Shown piece by piece: positions 1-7,370 of a stretch of 12,124 nt of DNA. Under the pieces are notes generated by a model, which was not told the origin of the DNA, did not search any database, and saw only the letters and a program-made list of their open reading frames with translations. The DNA is from CAYZUE01 sp964481825. GTDB taxonomy: Archaea > Hydrothermarchaeota > Hydrothermarchaeia > Hydrothermarchaeales > JALUUU01. The stretch is from contig CAYZUE010000037.1 of the NCBI GenBank assembly GCA_964481825.1, forward strand, positions 1-12,124, given 5' to 3'. Positions within the stretch are counted from its first letter, which is position 1; every line of letters begins with the position of its first letter. The position numbers and the translations under genes are program-made.

Positions 1-421
1 ATTTTCTAGGCCCGAAAAATCTTGGGAAGAACATGAAGATTTAATAAAGAATGCTGAGAACATTTTTCAAAAATTGAAAATTCCCTATCGTATAATGAAC
101 ATTTGTAGTGGTGATATAGGAAGTGTGGCATCAAAGAAATATGATTTAGAGGCTTGGCTACCAGGGCAAGGACGGTATAGAGAGATGGTTTCTTGCAGTA
201 ATTGTACTGATTATCAGTCAAGGCGGGCAAATATCAGGTTTAGGCTTAGTTCTGAGGAGTCTACTAGGTACGTTCACACGCTTAATAGTACACTTATAGC
301 TACTGAACGAACACTTATAGCAATTATGGAGAATTATCAACTAGAAGATGGCAGCATTCAAATACCAAAAGTCTTAGTTCCTTATATGGGCGGCCAGACA
401 TTAATTAAACACAAGACATAA
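1..421 (+). CDS. serS: Seryl-tRNA synthetase, C-terminal part (5' end outside window)
   Basis: This is the last 139 codons of a class II aminoacyl-tRNA synthetase that charges tRNA-Ser with serine in the cytoplasm. The reading frame is open from base 2 and ends with TAA at 419-421. The visible part is the catalytic-domain C-terminus of the common SerRS type, not the rare methanogen type. It contains the blocks CSGDIG, KKYDLEAWLPGQ and REMVSCSNCTDYQSRR. These are followed by class II motif 3, with the ATER arginine inside an LNST...TLIAIMENYQ stretch, and the usual G.IQIPKVLVPYMGG end. The first Met visible in frame (base 74) is internal to the conserved domain and is not a start. The eS1 gene begins 40 bases downstream on the same strand. 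The assignment is secure; the N-terminal tRNA-binding coiled coil is not in view. Confidence 0.97.
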   Translation, partial: FSRPEKSWEEHEDLIKNAENIFQKLKIPYRIMNICSGDIGSVASKKYDLEAWLPGQGRYREMVSCSNCTDYQSRRANIRFRLSSEESTRYVHTLNSTLIATERTLIAIMENYQLEDGSIQIPKVLVPYMGGQTLIKHKT

Positions 422-425
422 ATAG
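416..425 (+). promoter_or_regulatory. Possible TATA box (box A) for the eS1 gene
   Basis: ACATAAATAG overlaps the serS stop codon. At the usual archaeal spacing of about 27 bases it would start a transcript near 447, just ahead of the eS1 ribosome-binding site. It is a pattern and spacing match only, and read-through from serS is equally possible. Confidence 0.3.
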
Positions 426-448
426 CTGATAGATTCTTTTTTTCAAAA

Positions 449-453
449 GAGGT
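449..453 (+). promoter_or_regulatory. Ribosome-binding site deciding the eS1 start
   Basis: GAGGT lies 8 bases before ATG 462, a normal Shine-Dalgarno spacing. It would leave only 2 bases before the in-frame TTG at 456. It therefore favours ATG 462 as the start. Confidence 0.6.
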
Positions 454-461
454 AATTGCAT

Positions 462-1040
462 ATGGTGAAGAGTAAGAGGAAAAAGATTGACACCTGGAAG
501 ACGAAAAAGTGGTATGAAGTATTCACTCCATCAATGTTTGATAATACTAAGATATGTGACACTTTGGCCTCCAATTCATCTAATCTTATAGGCAGAGTAG
601 TTGAAGCTACATTAAGAGATTTAATGGGTGATTTCTCAAAGCAGCATATTAAACTTGAATTTCAGATTGATAAAGTAGAAGGAGATAAGGCATACACAAA
701 GTTTAAGTCACAGTCTCTATCTCGCGATTACATGCGGAGTCAGATAAGAAGAAAAACTACAAGGGTAGAAGGAATTACGGATGTAATTACAAAAGATGGA
801 CATAATCTCAGAGTTAAGACTATTGCATTGGCTCAAGGTAGAGCTCAAACTGCTCAGGAAAAGGATATAAGAAAAATTATGTTAAACAAGGTTGTTGAAT
901 CAGCAAAAAATGCTCCATTAGACATATTCATTAAAAATGTAGTAATGGGAAAGATATCTACTGATATGTACAAATTATCCAATAAAATTTATCCACTGAA
1001 GAGGGTGGAGATTAGAAAAGTAATTAAAATAGGCTCTTGA
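462..1040 (+). CDS. rps3ae: Small-subunit ribosomal protein eS1 (S3Ae)
   Basis: A 192-residue protein of the archaeal/eukaryotic ribosomal protein eS1 family, a component of the 30S subunit near the mRNA exit. The start is a basic segment beginning MVKSKRKK, followed by DTWKTKKWYEVFTPSMF, which matches the family's N-terminus. Further family blocks are SNLIGRVVEATLRDLMGD, the RDYMRSQIRRKTTRVEGI region with its many arginines, and LRVKTIALAQGRAQTAQ. The C-terminus PLKRVEIRKVIKI is also typical. Length is normal for archaeal eS1. An in-frame TTG at 456 would add two residues, but the GAGGT site fits ATG 462. The gene sits between serS and a DUF92 gene. This is a strictly archaeal/eukaryotic ribosomal protein, so it also fixes the domain of the source organism. 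Confidence 0.97.
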   Translation: MVKSKRKKIDTWKTKKWYEVFTPSMFDNTKICDTLASNSSNLIGRVVEATLRDLMGDFSKQHIKLEFQIDKVEGDKAYTKFKSQSLSRDYMRSQIRRKTTRVEGITDVITKDGHNLRVKTIALAQGRAQTAQEKDIRKIMLNKVVESAKNAPLDIFIKNVVMGKISTDMYKLSNKIYPLKRVEIRKVIKIGS

Positions 1041-1070
1041 GCTCCGTTAAAAAACCTTGATTTCATAATG

Positions 1071-1080
1071 TATTTTAATA
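1071..1080 (+). promoter_or_regulatory. Possible TATA box for the DUF92 gene
   Basis: TATTTTAATA is centred about 28 bases before ATG 1104, as expected for a leaderless archaeal transcript. No Shine-Dalgarno site is visible before that ATG, which agrees with leaderless initiation. In DNA this AT-rich, such matches also occur by chance. Confidence 0.35.
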
Positions 1081-1103
1081 GTATGTTTTAGGTTGTATTT
1101 CAA

Positions 1104-1826
1104 ATGTTTGATATAATCTTCGCGTCTTTATTTTGCTTGTTATTTGGCTTTATTATTTTTAGACTTAAAATTCTTGATTTAATTGGTACGTTTGCTGCAG
1201 TTATTTTAGGTCTTATTATAGGAGTTTTTGCAGGTTTTGAATGGCTTTCATTGGTTATAATTTTTATAATAATAAGTTTTATTACAACGAGATATAGATA
1301 CTCGTATAAACATGAACTAGGGGTTGCGGAGAAGAATCGAGGTAAACGGAATCACTTTAGTGTTGTGGCAAACGGATTAATACCAGCAGTATTTGCAATA
1401 CTTTGGTTTGTAAATCAAGATACTTTTTTTGGGACTATACTAAAGGCAGGATATATCGCATCTGTTGCTACTGTTACTGGTGATACATTATCTTCAGAGA
1501 TTGGCATGCTGAGTAAAAATAAACCAGTACTTATCACTAGCTTTAAACCGGTTCCGGTGGGTACTCATGGTGGGATAACTTTATTGGGTGAGATAGGGGG
1601 ATTAATGGGTGTCTTGTTGATAGGTTTCTCAAGTTATGCTATTGGTCTTGCATCTCTTGAATTGTCTTTAATTGCTGCACTTGTAGGTGGTACTTTAGGA
1701 TTTAACTTTGATAGTATATTAGGGGCAATACTTGAAAGAAGGAAGTTAATAGATAACTCTACTGTTAATTTATTATCAAGCCTCACAGGTGGGTTTGTTG
1801 GAATCAGAATCGCTTTGAGCTTATAA
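1104..1826 (+). CDS. DUF92 integral membrane protein (VTE6/TMEM19 family), possible prenyl-phosphate kinase
   Basis: A 240-residue polytopic membrane protein. Hydrophobic segments lie near residues 1-19, 25-44, 47-61, 86-103, 109-126, 157-180 and 184-200, with a further weak one at the C-terminus. Diagnostic DUF92 blocks are visible: RGKRN...ANG (79-91), GDTLSSEIG (126-134), KPVPVGTHGG (148-157), FDSILGAILERR (202-213) and TGGFVG near the end. The plant member VTE6 is a phytyl-phosphate kinase, and the family belongs to a wider group of polyprenol/phospholipid kinases. A role in phosphorylating an isoprenoid phosphate for archaeal lipids or quinones is therefore a reasonable inference, but the substrate here is unknown. 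The gene starts 63 bases after eS1 and ends 57 bases before the preferred start of the phosphoglycerate mutase. The family call is firm; the function is tentative. Confidence 0.88.
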   Translation: MFDIIFASLFCLLFGFIIFRLKILDLIGTFAAVILGLIIGVFAGFEWLSLVIIFIIISFITTRYRYSYKHELGVAEKNRGKRNHFSVVANGLIPAVFAILWFVNQDTFFGTILKAGYIASVATVTGDTLSSEIGMLSKNKPVLITSFKPVPVGTHGGITLLGEIGGLMGVLLIGFSSYAIGLASLELSLIAALVGGTLGFNFDSILGAILERRKLIDNSTVNLLSSLTGGFVGIRIALSL

Positions 1827-1830
1827 ATTA
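1820..1830 (+). promoter_or_regulatory. Possible TATA box for apgM
   Basis: CTTATAAATTA spans the DUF92 stop codon and is centred near 1825. That would start RNA near 1852, after the upstream ATG at 1842 but before ATG 1884. If real, it supports 1884 as the apgM start with a short leader. Co-transcription with DUF92 remains possible. Confidence 0.4.
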
Positions 1831-1883
1831 AGTACTTTTTAATGGAAAAATATTTTATATCCAGTCAAAAGAGATACCCAGAT

Positions 1884-3089
1884 ATGCCAAAAATTCTTAT
1901 GTTGGTGTGCGATGGAATGGCAGATCGTCCATTAAAAGAACTCCATGGGAAGACTCCTTTAGAAGTTGCAATAAAAAAGAACCTAGACTTTATTGCTAAA
2001 ATGGGGATAAATGGGCTTCTTGACCCTATTGCACCAGGAATAAGGGTTGGTTCTGATACTACACATTTAGCTTTATTAGGATATGATCCGTATTCTGTTT
2101 ATACTGGTAGGGGCCCATTAGAAGCTATTGGTTGTGGAATCAAACTTAAAAAAGGGGATATAGCATTTAGGAGTAATTTTGCTACTGTCGATGAACAACA
2201 AATAGTTTTAGATCGTCGTGCTGGAAGAATAGATGAGGGAACGAAAGATTTAGCGAATGAGATTAATAAAATAAAAGTTTCTGGTGCGCAAATAATATTT
2301 AAAGAATCTACAGCCCATAGAGGTGCTCTTGTATTGAGAGGCATCGGATTGAGTTGTAATATTTCCGATTCAGATCCACATATCATTGGTTCAAAAGTTT
2401 TAGATGTAAATTCACTTGATTCCTCTTTAGAAGCAAAAAAATCTGCAGAGATTGTTAATGAATTTTCCAAAAATGCAATGAGAGTCTTAAAGGACCATGA
2501 GATTAATGTTGTTAGATTAAAGAACGGATTAAATCCTGCTAACATGCTTTTGCTAAGAGGGTGTGGTTCCCCTCCAGATATATTATCATTTAAAGATAAA
2601 TATACTTTGGAAGGCGGATGCATTGCTACAACTGGTATCCTAAAAGGGCTTGCAAGAAGTTTAGATATGGAACTTATACCTGCTAGAAAAGATTATAAAA
2701 AACGGATTATAGACGCATTAAAATATCTTGAAAATAATGATTTTCTCCTCATAAATTTTAAAGAAACCGACGATGCCTCCCATGATAATCTACATTTAGA
2801 AAAAATTAAAATAATTGAAAAAATTGATCGTGTGTTAGGTCCTCTAAAAGAATTCATAAAAGAAAATTATCTAATTATTCTCAGCGATCACACAACTTCA
2901 ACTAAATATGGTGACCATACAGCAGATCCTGTACCTATTGTTATCGCAGGCCCGGAAGTTAGACGTGACAATGTAGATAAATTTGATGAGATACATGTGG
3001 CTAGAGGGGGATTAAATAGGATTAAGGGTAAGAATCTGATTCCTATTATGTTGGACCTAATCAATAAATCAGAAAAATTCGGAGCTTGA
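1884..3089 (+). CDS. apgM: 2,3-bisphosphoglycerate-independent phosphoglycerate mutase, archaeal type
   Basis: A 401-residue member of the archaeal ApgM branch of the alkaline phosphatase superfamily. It interconverts 3- and 2-phosphoglycerate in glycolysis and gluconeogenesis, using two metal ions and a phosphoserine. Visible catalytic elements are D10 in CDGMADRP, nucleophile S57 in GSDTTHLALLGYDP, and D296/H300 in the DDASHD block. D335/H336 lie in SDHTT and H345 in GDHTADP. RGPLEAIG and TLEGGCIATTGILKGLA are also family blocks. An in-frame ATG at 1842 would add 14 residues of non-conserved sequence. I prefer 1884 because family proteins usually begin a few residues before the DG motif and because of the TATA-like element at 1820-1830, but neither start has a strong Shine-Dalgarno site. 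The next gene begins two bases after the stop, indicating an operon. The usual glycines around the third motif are partly replaced (see findings). Confidence 0.93.
   Translation: MPKILMLVCDGMADRPLKELHGKTPLEVAIKKNLDFIAKMGINGLLDPIAPGIRVGSDTTHLALLGYDPYSVYTGRGPLEAIGCGIKLKKGDIAFRSNFATVDEQQIVLDRRAGRIDEGTKDLANEINKIKVSGAQIIFKESTAHRGALVLRGIGLSCNISDSDPHIIGSKVLDVNSLDSSLEAKKSAEIVNEFSKNAMRVLKDHEINVVRLKNGLNPANMLLLRGCGSPPDILSFKDKYTLEGGCIATTGILKGLARSLDMELIPARKDYKKRIIDALKYLENNDFLLINFKETDDASHDNLHLEKIKIIEKIDRVLGPLKEFIKENYLIILSDHTTSTKYGDHTADPVPIVIAGPEVRRDNVDKFDEIHVARGGLNRIKGKNLIPIMLDLINKSEKFGA
3081..3084 (+). promoter_or_regulatory. Ribosome-binding site deciding the phosphohexomutase start
   Basis: GGAG, inside the last codons of apgM, lies 7 bases before ATG 3092. 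It would be only 1 base from an in-frame TTG at 3086, so the ATG is the better start. Confidence 0.6.
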
Positions 3090-3091
3090 AT

Positions 3092-4450
3092 ATGGATAAA
3101 TCCAATTATATATTTAGAGCCTATGATATTCGAGGAATTTTTAATCAAGAATTAACTGCTGAAATGTCTACGAAAATTGGGATGGCTTATGGTACCTACT
3201 TAGGAGGAAAAGGAAATATTTTCATCGGTCGTGATGGGAGAACAAGTAGCAAGATAGTAGAAAATGCCTTTATATCAGGGCTTGCATCCACAGGATGTAA
3301 CTGCATAAGTGGAGGTCTTATACCAATTCCAGTATCCAATTTCCATATATGGTTAGGGAAATATTCAGGAGGAGCTTATATAACCGCATCTCATAATCCA
3401 TCAGAATATAATGGTATGCGTTTCCGCCATGATGATGGAACTGGTTTTACTAAAGAAAATGAGATTATTAAAGATTTATTTGAAAATAATGAATTTCATC
3501 TTGTACCCTGGAATGAGTTGGGAGGAATAAGTTATTTAAATTCCGAGGAATGCGTAGATCAATACTTAGATTTTATTTTAAAAAAAACCTATGTCGAGCG
3601 TAAACTAAAAGTAGTACTAGATCTCGGAAATGGCGTTTCTGCTTTGAGCGCTCCAAAAGCATTTGAAATAAGCGGGGCAAAAGTTTTTACCATTAATGAC
3701 AGTATCGATGGAACTTTTCCAGGAAGACCATCAGAACCTAATAATAAAACCTTAGGTAGTCTCAAAGATACTGTAATTGATAAAAAAGCTGATTTTGGTG
3801 CTGGTTACGATGGTGATGGTGATAGAGTTATATTTATCGACGATGAAGGAAGGTTAGTATCATCCGAAAATATAGGTATTTTAATTAGTAGGGAGCTTCT
3901 TAAGAAGAAGGGGGGGACTATCGTCGCGAATATAGAATGCTCTATGATAATTGATGAAGAAATTCAAAAGTTAGGAGGAAAGGTGATTAGAGTTAGGGTT
4001 GGAGATGTGTTTATTAGTGAAGCTATAAAAAAACACAATGCATTATTCGCACTTGAAACAAGTGCACATTTTTTTTTCCCTGATTTTTATCCATTCGACG
4101 ACCCCTTGATTACAAGCATGAAATTGGGACAGATACTCTCTAAATCTAATCAAAAGTTTTCGGATATTGTTGATGAAATACCCCATTATCCAAAGATAAC
4201 TAAGAATTTCTCATGTCATGATAACATTAAGTTTAGGGTTATGGAACGTATCATCACTATTTGGAGCAAAAGAGGATATAAACTTGATTTAACTGATGGG
4301 GCTAAAGTATCCTTTGAAGATGGATGGGCTTTATTGAGACCTAGCAACACAACTCCATTAATAAGAGCTTCAGTTGAAGCTAATTCTAAGAACAGAGTGA
4401 GGGAGCTAATGAGAATGGTTGAGAAAGATTTTACTGGAGCCTGTGAATGA
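3092..4450 (+). CDS. Phosphohexomutase (phosphomannomutase / phosphoglucosamine mutase family)
   Basis: A 452-residue alpha-D-phosphohexomutase, the usual length for the four-domain family. It moves phosphate between C6 and C1 of a hexose or hexosamine. Domain landmarks run in order. The N-terminal FRAYDIRG is followed by the active-site phosphoserine S100 in TASHNPSEYNGMRF. The metal loop is DGDGDR (D240, D242, D244). The sugar-specificity loop is E322-T-S-A-H326. The phosphate-binding loop is RPSNTTPLIR (416-425). Domain 3 ends with the FYPFDD stretch common in archaeal members. It starts two bases after apgM, and its stop overlaps the start of the GlmU-like gene by four bases (ATGA). That pairing suggests it makes glucosamine-1-phosphate or a related sugar-1-phosphate for the next enzyme. 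Sequence alone does not separate mannose, glucose and glucosamine substrates. Confidence 0.93.
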   Translation: MDKSNYIFRAYDIRGIFNQELTAEMSTKIGMAYGTYLGGKGNIFIGRDGRTSSKIVENAFISGLASTGCNCISGGLIPIPVSNFHIWLGKYSGGAYITASHNPSEYNGMRFRHDDGTGFTKENEIIKDLFENNEFHLVPWNELGGISYLNSEECVDQYLDFILKKTYVERKLKVVLDLGNGVSALSAPKAFEISGAKVFTINDSIDGTFPGRPSEPNNKTLGSLKDTVIDKKADFGAGYDGDGDRVIFIDDEGRLVSSENIGILISRELLKKKGGTIVANIECSMIIDEEIQKLGGKVIRVRVGDVFISEAIKKHNALFALETSAHFFFPDFYPFDDPLITSMKLGQILSKSNQKFSDIVDEIPHYPKITKNFSCHDNIKFRVMERIITIWSKRGYKLDLTDGAKVSFEDGWALLRPSNTTPLIRASVEANSKNRVRELMRMVEKDFTGACE

Positions 4451-5688
4451 AAGCTGTTATTTTAGCAGCGGGTAGAGGAACCCGTTTGACTCCATTGACA
4501 AATACTATGCCTAAATGTATGCTTCCATTAGCAGGTAAACCAATATTAGAGCATATCATACACGCTTTAGTTGATTCTGGTATAACTGATTTAATCCTAG
4601 TTGTCGGTTATAAGAGTAAGGATATAATCGATTACTTCAATAAAGCTAGTTATAACGGAGTTAAACTTAGGTATGTAACTCAAAAAAATAAACTTGGTAC
4701 AGCACATGCACTAGGAATGGTCAGGATAGATGATGATTTTATTGTATTAAATGGGGATACTTTAATTTCTAAAAAAACTATTGAAGAGGTTCTAAAAAGT
4801 TATAAAAGTGGCGTTTATATTGCTCTGAAGACTGTTAAAAATCCCAAAAACTACGGGGCAGTTTTACTCAAAGGAGATAGAGTAGTCAAGCTTGTAGAAA
4901 AGCCAGAAAAAAAGATTTCTCCATTAATAAATGCAGGAATATATATTTTTTCTCCAGAAATTTTTAATGCTATTAAAGATACAAAAAAGTCTGAAAGGGG
5001 AGAATATGAACTTACATCTTCCATTAATCTTCTATTACAAAAAGGAATTCCAGTCAAAGGGATTAAAATTACCGAGTTGTGGGAAGATGTTAGTACACCT
5101 TGGAGTTATCTTAATTCAAATCATGCTGCAATAGATTTAATGAAGACAAGTATAAAAGGTACAGTGGAGGGTCGTGTAACAATAAAAGGAAAGTTATTTT
5201 TAGGTAGTAACTCGATTATCCGTTCAGGATGCTATGTTGAGGGGCCTGTTTATATTGATGATGGTTGTGTTGTTGGCCCAAATGCGTATATCAGACCCTA
5301 TACCACAATAGGGCGGGGTTGTCGAGTTGGGAATGCAGTAGAGATTAAAAATTCACTCATTATGAAAAACACTAAGATCCCTCACCTTTCGTATGTCGGA
5401 GATTCTATTATTGGTAGAAATTGTAACCTTGGTGCAGGAACTAAAGTTGGGAATGTACGCCTTGATAAAGGTATAATCAAAATGAGAATAAATAAGAATC
5501 TAATGGACACTGGTATGCAGAAACTGGGATGTGTGGTAGGAGACAATGTTAAAACTGGTTTGAATGTTATGATAAATTCTGGAAGAAAGATAAGTCAAGA
5601 CGCTTCAATTGGTCCAGGTGTTATAGTTTATAAAGACATTAAATCAAAATCTACTATCTTGAATAAACAAGAACTAGAAACAAGATAG
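4447..5688 (+). CDS. glmU: Bifunctional sugar-1-phosphate nucleotidylyltransferase / acetyltransferase (archaeal GlmU-like)
   Basis: A 413-residue two-domain enzyme. Residues 1 to about 230 form a nucleotidyltransferase fold: LAAGRGTRL (6-14), a lysine in the MPKCMLPLAGKP block, NGD (102-104, metal aspartate), EKPE (151-154), NAG (162-164) and WEDV (212-215). Residues about 237-395 form a left-handed beta helix of hexapeptide repeats. H313 in the IPHLSYVGDS block matches the catalytic His of GlmU and of archaeal ST0452-type acetyltransferases, followed by NLGAGTKVGN. The expected reactions are acetylation of an amino-sugar-1-phosphate and transfer of UMP (or another NMP) from the NTP, giving for example UDP-GlcNAc. 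ST0452-type enzymes also act on galactosamine-1-phosphate and on unacetylated sugars. The ATGA overlap with the phosphohexomutase indicates translational coupling, and a stem-loop with T tract follows 54 bases after the stop. Confidence 0.93.
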   Translation: MKAVILAAGRGTRLTPLTNTMPKCMLPLAGKPILEHIIHALVDSGITDLILVVGYKSKDIIDYFNKASYNGVKLRYVTQKNKLGTAHALGMVRIDDDFIVLNGDTLISKKTIEEVLKSYKSGVYIALKTVKNPKNYGAVLLKGDRVVKLVEKPEKKISPLINAGIYIFSPEIFNAIKDTKKSERGEYELTSSINLLLQKGIPVKGIKITELWEDVSTPWSYLNSNHAAIDLMKTSIKGTVEGRVTIKGKLFLGSNSIIRSGCYVEGPVYIDDGCVVGPNAYIRPYTTIGRGCRVGNAVEIKNSLIMKNTKIPHLSYVGDSIIGRNCNLGAGTKVGNVRLDKGIIKMRINKNLMDTGMQKLGCVVGDNVKTGLNVMINSGRKISQDASIGPGVIVYKDIKSKSTILNKQELETR

Positions 5689-5742
5689 ATGTGGTAAGTA
5701 CTGAGGATTTCTTCAATGATGTAAAGTTACAATTTGCCATAA

Positions 5743-5789
5743 CAATCTAGATGAACCTCCATAAACCATCTATTGTTTTAAATTTTTTA
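5743..5789 (+). terminator. Stem-loop followed by T-rich tract after the GlmU-like gene
   Basis: TAGATG (5748-5753) pairs exactly with CATCTA (5767-5772). CAA/TTG (5743-5745, 5773-5775) adds three pairs across a two-base bulge, around a 13-base loop. A T-rich stretch including six consecutive Ts (5783-5788) follows at once. Archaeal termination needs mainly the T tract, so the stem may be incidental, but this is the natural end of the apgM-mutase-glmU run. Confidence 0.5.
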
Positions 5790-5847
5790 TTCGTCATATT
5801 AATTTTCACAATGATAAAAACTGTTGTTAAGCTTTATTTAGAAATCC

Positions 5848-7335
5848 ATGCGTGAGAGGAATGTAATTATAAAAGAATATAGAAAAAAACTCAGAGTTGC
5901 ATTAGTTTATCCTAATTTGTATTCTATTGGAATGTCTAATCTTGGTGTACAACTTTTATATGATCTTTTAAACTCAAGAGAAGATATTTATTGTGAACGA
6001 TTTTTTACGGATTTTAATAAAAGTCTTGAAACTAATTCATTACTCCAGGATTTTGACGTAATAGCATTTTCTTGGCAATTTGAACTTGATGCATTAAATA
6101 TCCTCAAGATTTTGCATCAGAATCGAATACCGATTAGAAGAGAAATGAGGAATCAATTAGTTATTGCAGGAGGGCCTTGTACCGTTAATCCATATCCAAT
6201 GCGAAATTTTATAGATTTATTCTACATAGGCGATGCAGAAGTTAATTTGTTAAATCTACTTTATGCCTGGAATGAGGATAAGGGAAAGAACAATTTAGAA
6301 AATTTAGCCGACTTTAAGGGTATTTATGTTTCTGAGAAAGATAATTCGGTAGATAGAGCGTATTTTAAGGATTTGGATAGTTACCATCCAACCCATCAAA
6401 TAATGTCATCAGCATCTGCATTTGGAAAAAGTTTTCTTTTAGAGGCTAGTAGGGGTTGCTCTTCCAGATGTAGATTTTGTATGGGGGGGTATATTACTAA
6501 ACCACGTAGAGAAAGAAGTCTGAAGAGATTAATAGAAATAACTAATCAAGGAATAAAATCATGCAATCCAGATAAAATTGCAGTATTGGGTGCCTCCATA
6601 TCGGATTATTCACAAATTGATAATTTATGCCATCATCTACTCAATAAAAGCCGGCAGATTTCAATACCCTCCATGCGTGCCGATAGTTTATCATCGGAAG
6701 TGCTTAAGTCCCTCGTATCGAGTGGACAGCGAAGCATAACTCTTGCTCCAGAATCAAGTCAACGTCTAAGGTGTGTAATGAACAAGGGTATCAATACTAG
6801 TGATATTTATGATGCTACTAAATTAGCCTTTGATTTAGGAATCAAAAGAATTAAGTTATATTTTATGATTGGCCTACCTGGCGAAACTAAGGAGGATATT
6901 AGAGAGATAATCACTTTAGTAAGAGGGATTAAAGGAAGAGTTAAGTTGAGTGTAAATCCTTTCGTTCCTAAACCTCATACTCCTTATCAATGGGTTGAAT
7001 TTGCAGATCAGAGTATATTAAGGGAACATATAAATCTCCTAAAAAAGGAGTTTCGCAACTGCGTTTTTGAAAATCCAAAAAAATCATTCCTACAAGCGAC
7101 AATTGCTAGGGGAGATGAATCTCTCGGCAAAATCTTAGAAAGAGCTTTAGTATATGGGTTTGGTATGGGAGCTTTTCGGAGAGCATTCAAAGATGAAGGG
7201 ATGGAGTATAATCATTTCACCAGCGCTAAGAATCTGGATGATCCCTTTCCTTGGGATAAAATTAATGTAGGGGTTAAAAAAAATAGGCTGAATAGGGAAT
7301 ATACCCAAGCATTTAATACTTTAAACGCGTGCTGA
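5848..7335 (+). CDS. Uncharacterised radical SAM protein with B12-binding-type N-terminal domain
   Basis: A 495-residue radical SAM enzyme. Residues about 15-150 resemble a cobalamin-binding-like domain, with LVYPNLYSIGMSNLGVQLLY near the start and a VIAGGPCTVNP turn at 105-115. The radical SAM core starts with C204-x3-C208-x2-C211 (GCSSRCRFC), which should bind a 4Fe-4S cluster and S-adenosylmethionine. It continues with MRADSL, TLAPES (298-303) and the FMIGLPGE loop (339-346), then VNPFVPKPHTP. The blocks resemble the N-terminal part of bacterial uncharacterised fused radical SAM proteins (TIGR03960-like), but here it is a stand-alone gene. No canonical DxHxxG cobalamin motif is visible, so cobalamin binding is uncertain. 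The substrate is unknown. ATG 5848 has no Shine-Dalgarno site; a weak AT-rich element (5811-5820) could drive it. A promoter-led GTPase gene follows. Confidence 0.85.
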   Translation: MRERNVIIKEYRKKLRVALVYPNLYSIGMSNLGVQLLYDLLNSREDIYCERFFTDFNKSLETNSLLQDFDVIAFSWQFELDALNILKILHQNRIPIRREMRNQLVIAGGPCTVNPYPMRNFIDLFYIGDAEVNLLNLLYAWNEDKGKNNLENLADFKGIYVSEKDNSVDRAYFKDLDSYHPTHQIMSSASAFGKSFLLEASRGCSSRCRFCMGGYITKPRRERSLKRLIEITNQGIKSCNPDKIAVLGASISDYSQIDNLCHHLLNKSRQISIPSMRADSLSSEVLKSLVSSGQRSITLAPESSQRLRCVMNKGINTSDIYDATKLAFDLGIKRIKLYFMIGLPGETKEDIREIITLVRGIKGRVKLSVNPFVPKPHTPYQWVEFADQSILREHINLLKKEFRNCVFENPKKSFLQATIARGDESLGKILERALVYGFGMGAFRRAFKDEGMEYNHFTSAKNLDDPFPWDKINVGVKKNRLNREYTQAFNTLNAC

Positions 7336-7337
7336 CC

Positions 7338-7348
7338 AAATATAAATA
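7338..7348 (+). promoter_or_regulatory. TATA box for the YchF-related GTPase, setting its start
   Basis: AAATATAAATA, starting three bases after the radical SAM stop, is centred about 27-28 bases before ATG 7371. This is textbook archaeal box A geometry for a leaderless mRNA beginning at that ATG. There is no Shine-Dalgarno site before the ATG. A GTG at 7329, in frame, lies upstream of the box and would not be on this transcript. Confidence 0.65.
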
Positions 7349-7370
7349 CTGGCTTCTAATAATTAACCCT

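Noticed and set aside
456..461. TTG start two codons before the eS1 ATG (and the similar TTG at 3086 before the phosphohexomutase)
   Set aside because: In both cases the Shine-Dalgarno site is correctly spaced only for the following ATG (462 and 3092).
1842..1883. Upstream in-frame ATG extending ApgM by 14 residues
   Set aside because: The added residues are not family-like and the better TATA element would start RNA downstream of it. It remains possible.
2099..2623. Open frame of 174 codons on the minus strand inside apgM
   Set aside because: Opposite-strand shadow of a well-conserved gene. Its translation shows no family motif and it has no ribosome-binding site.
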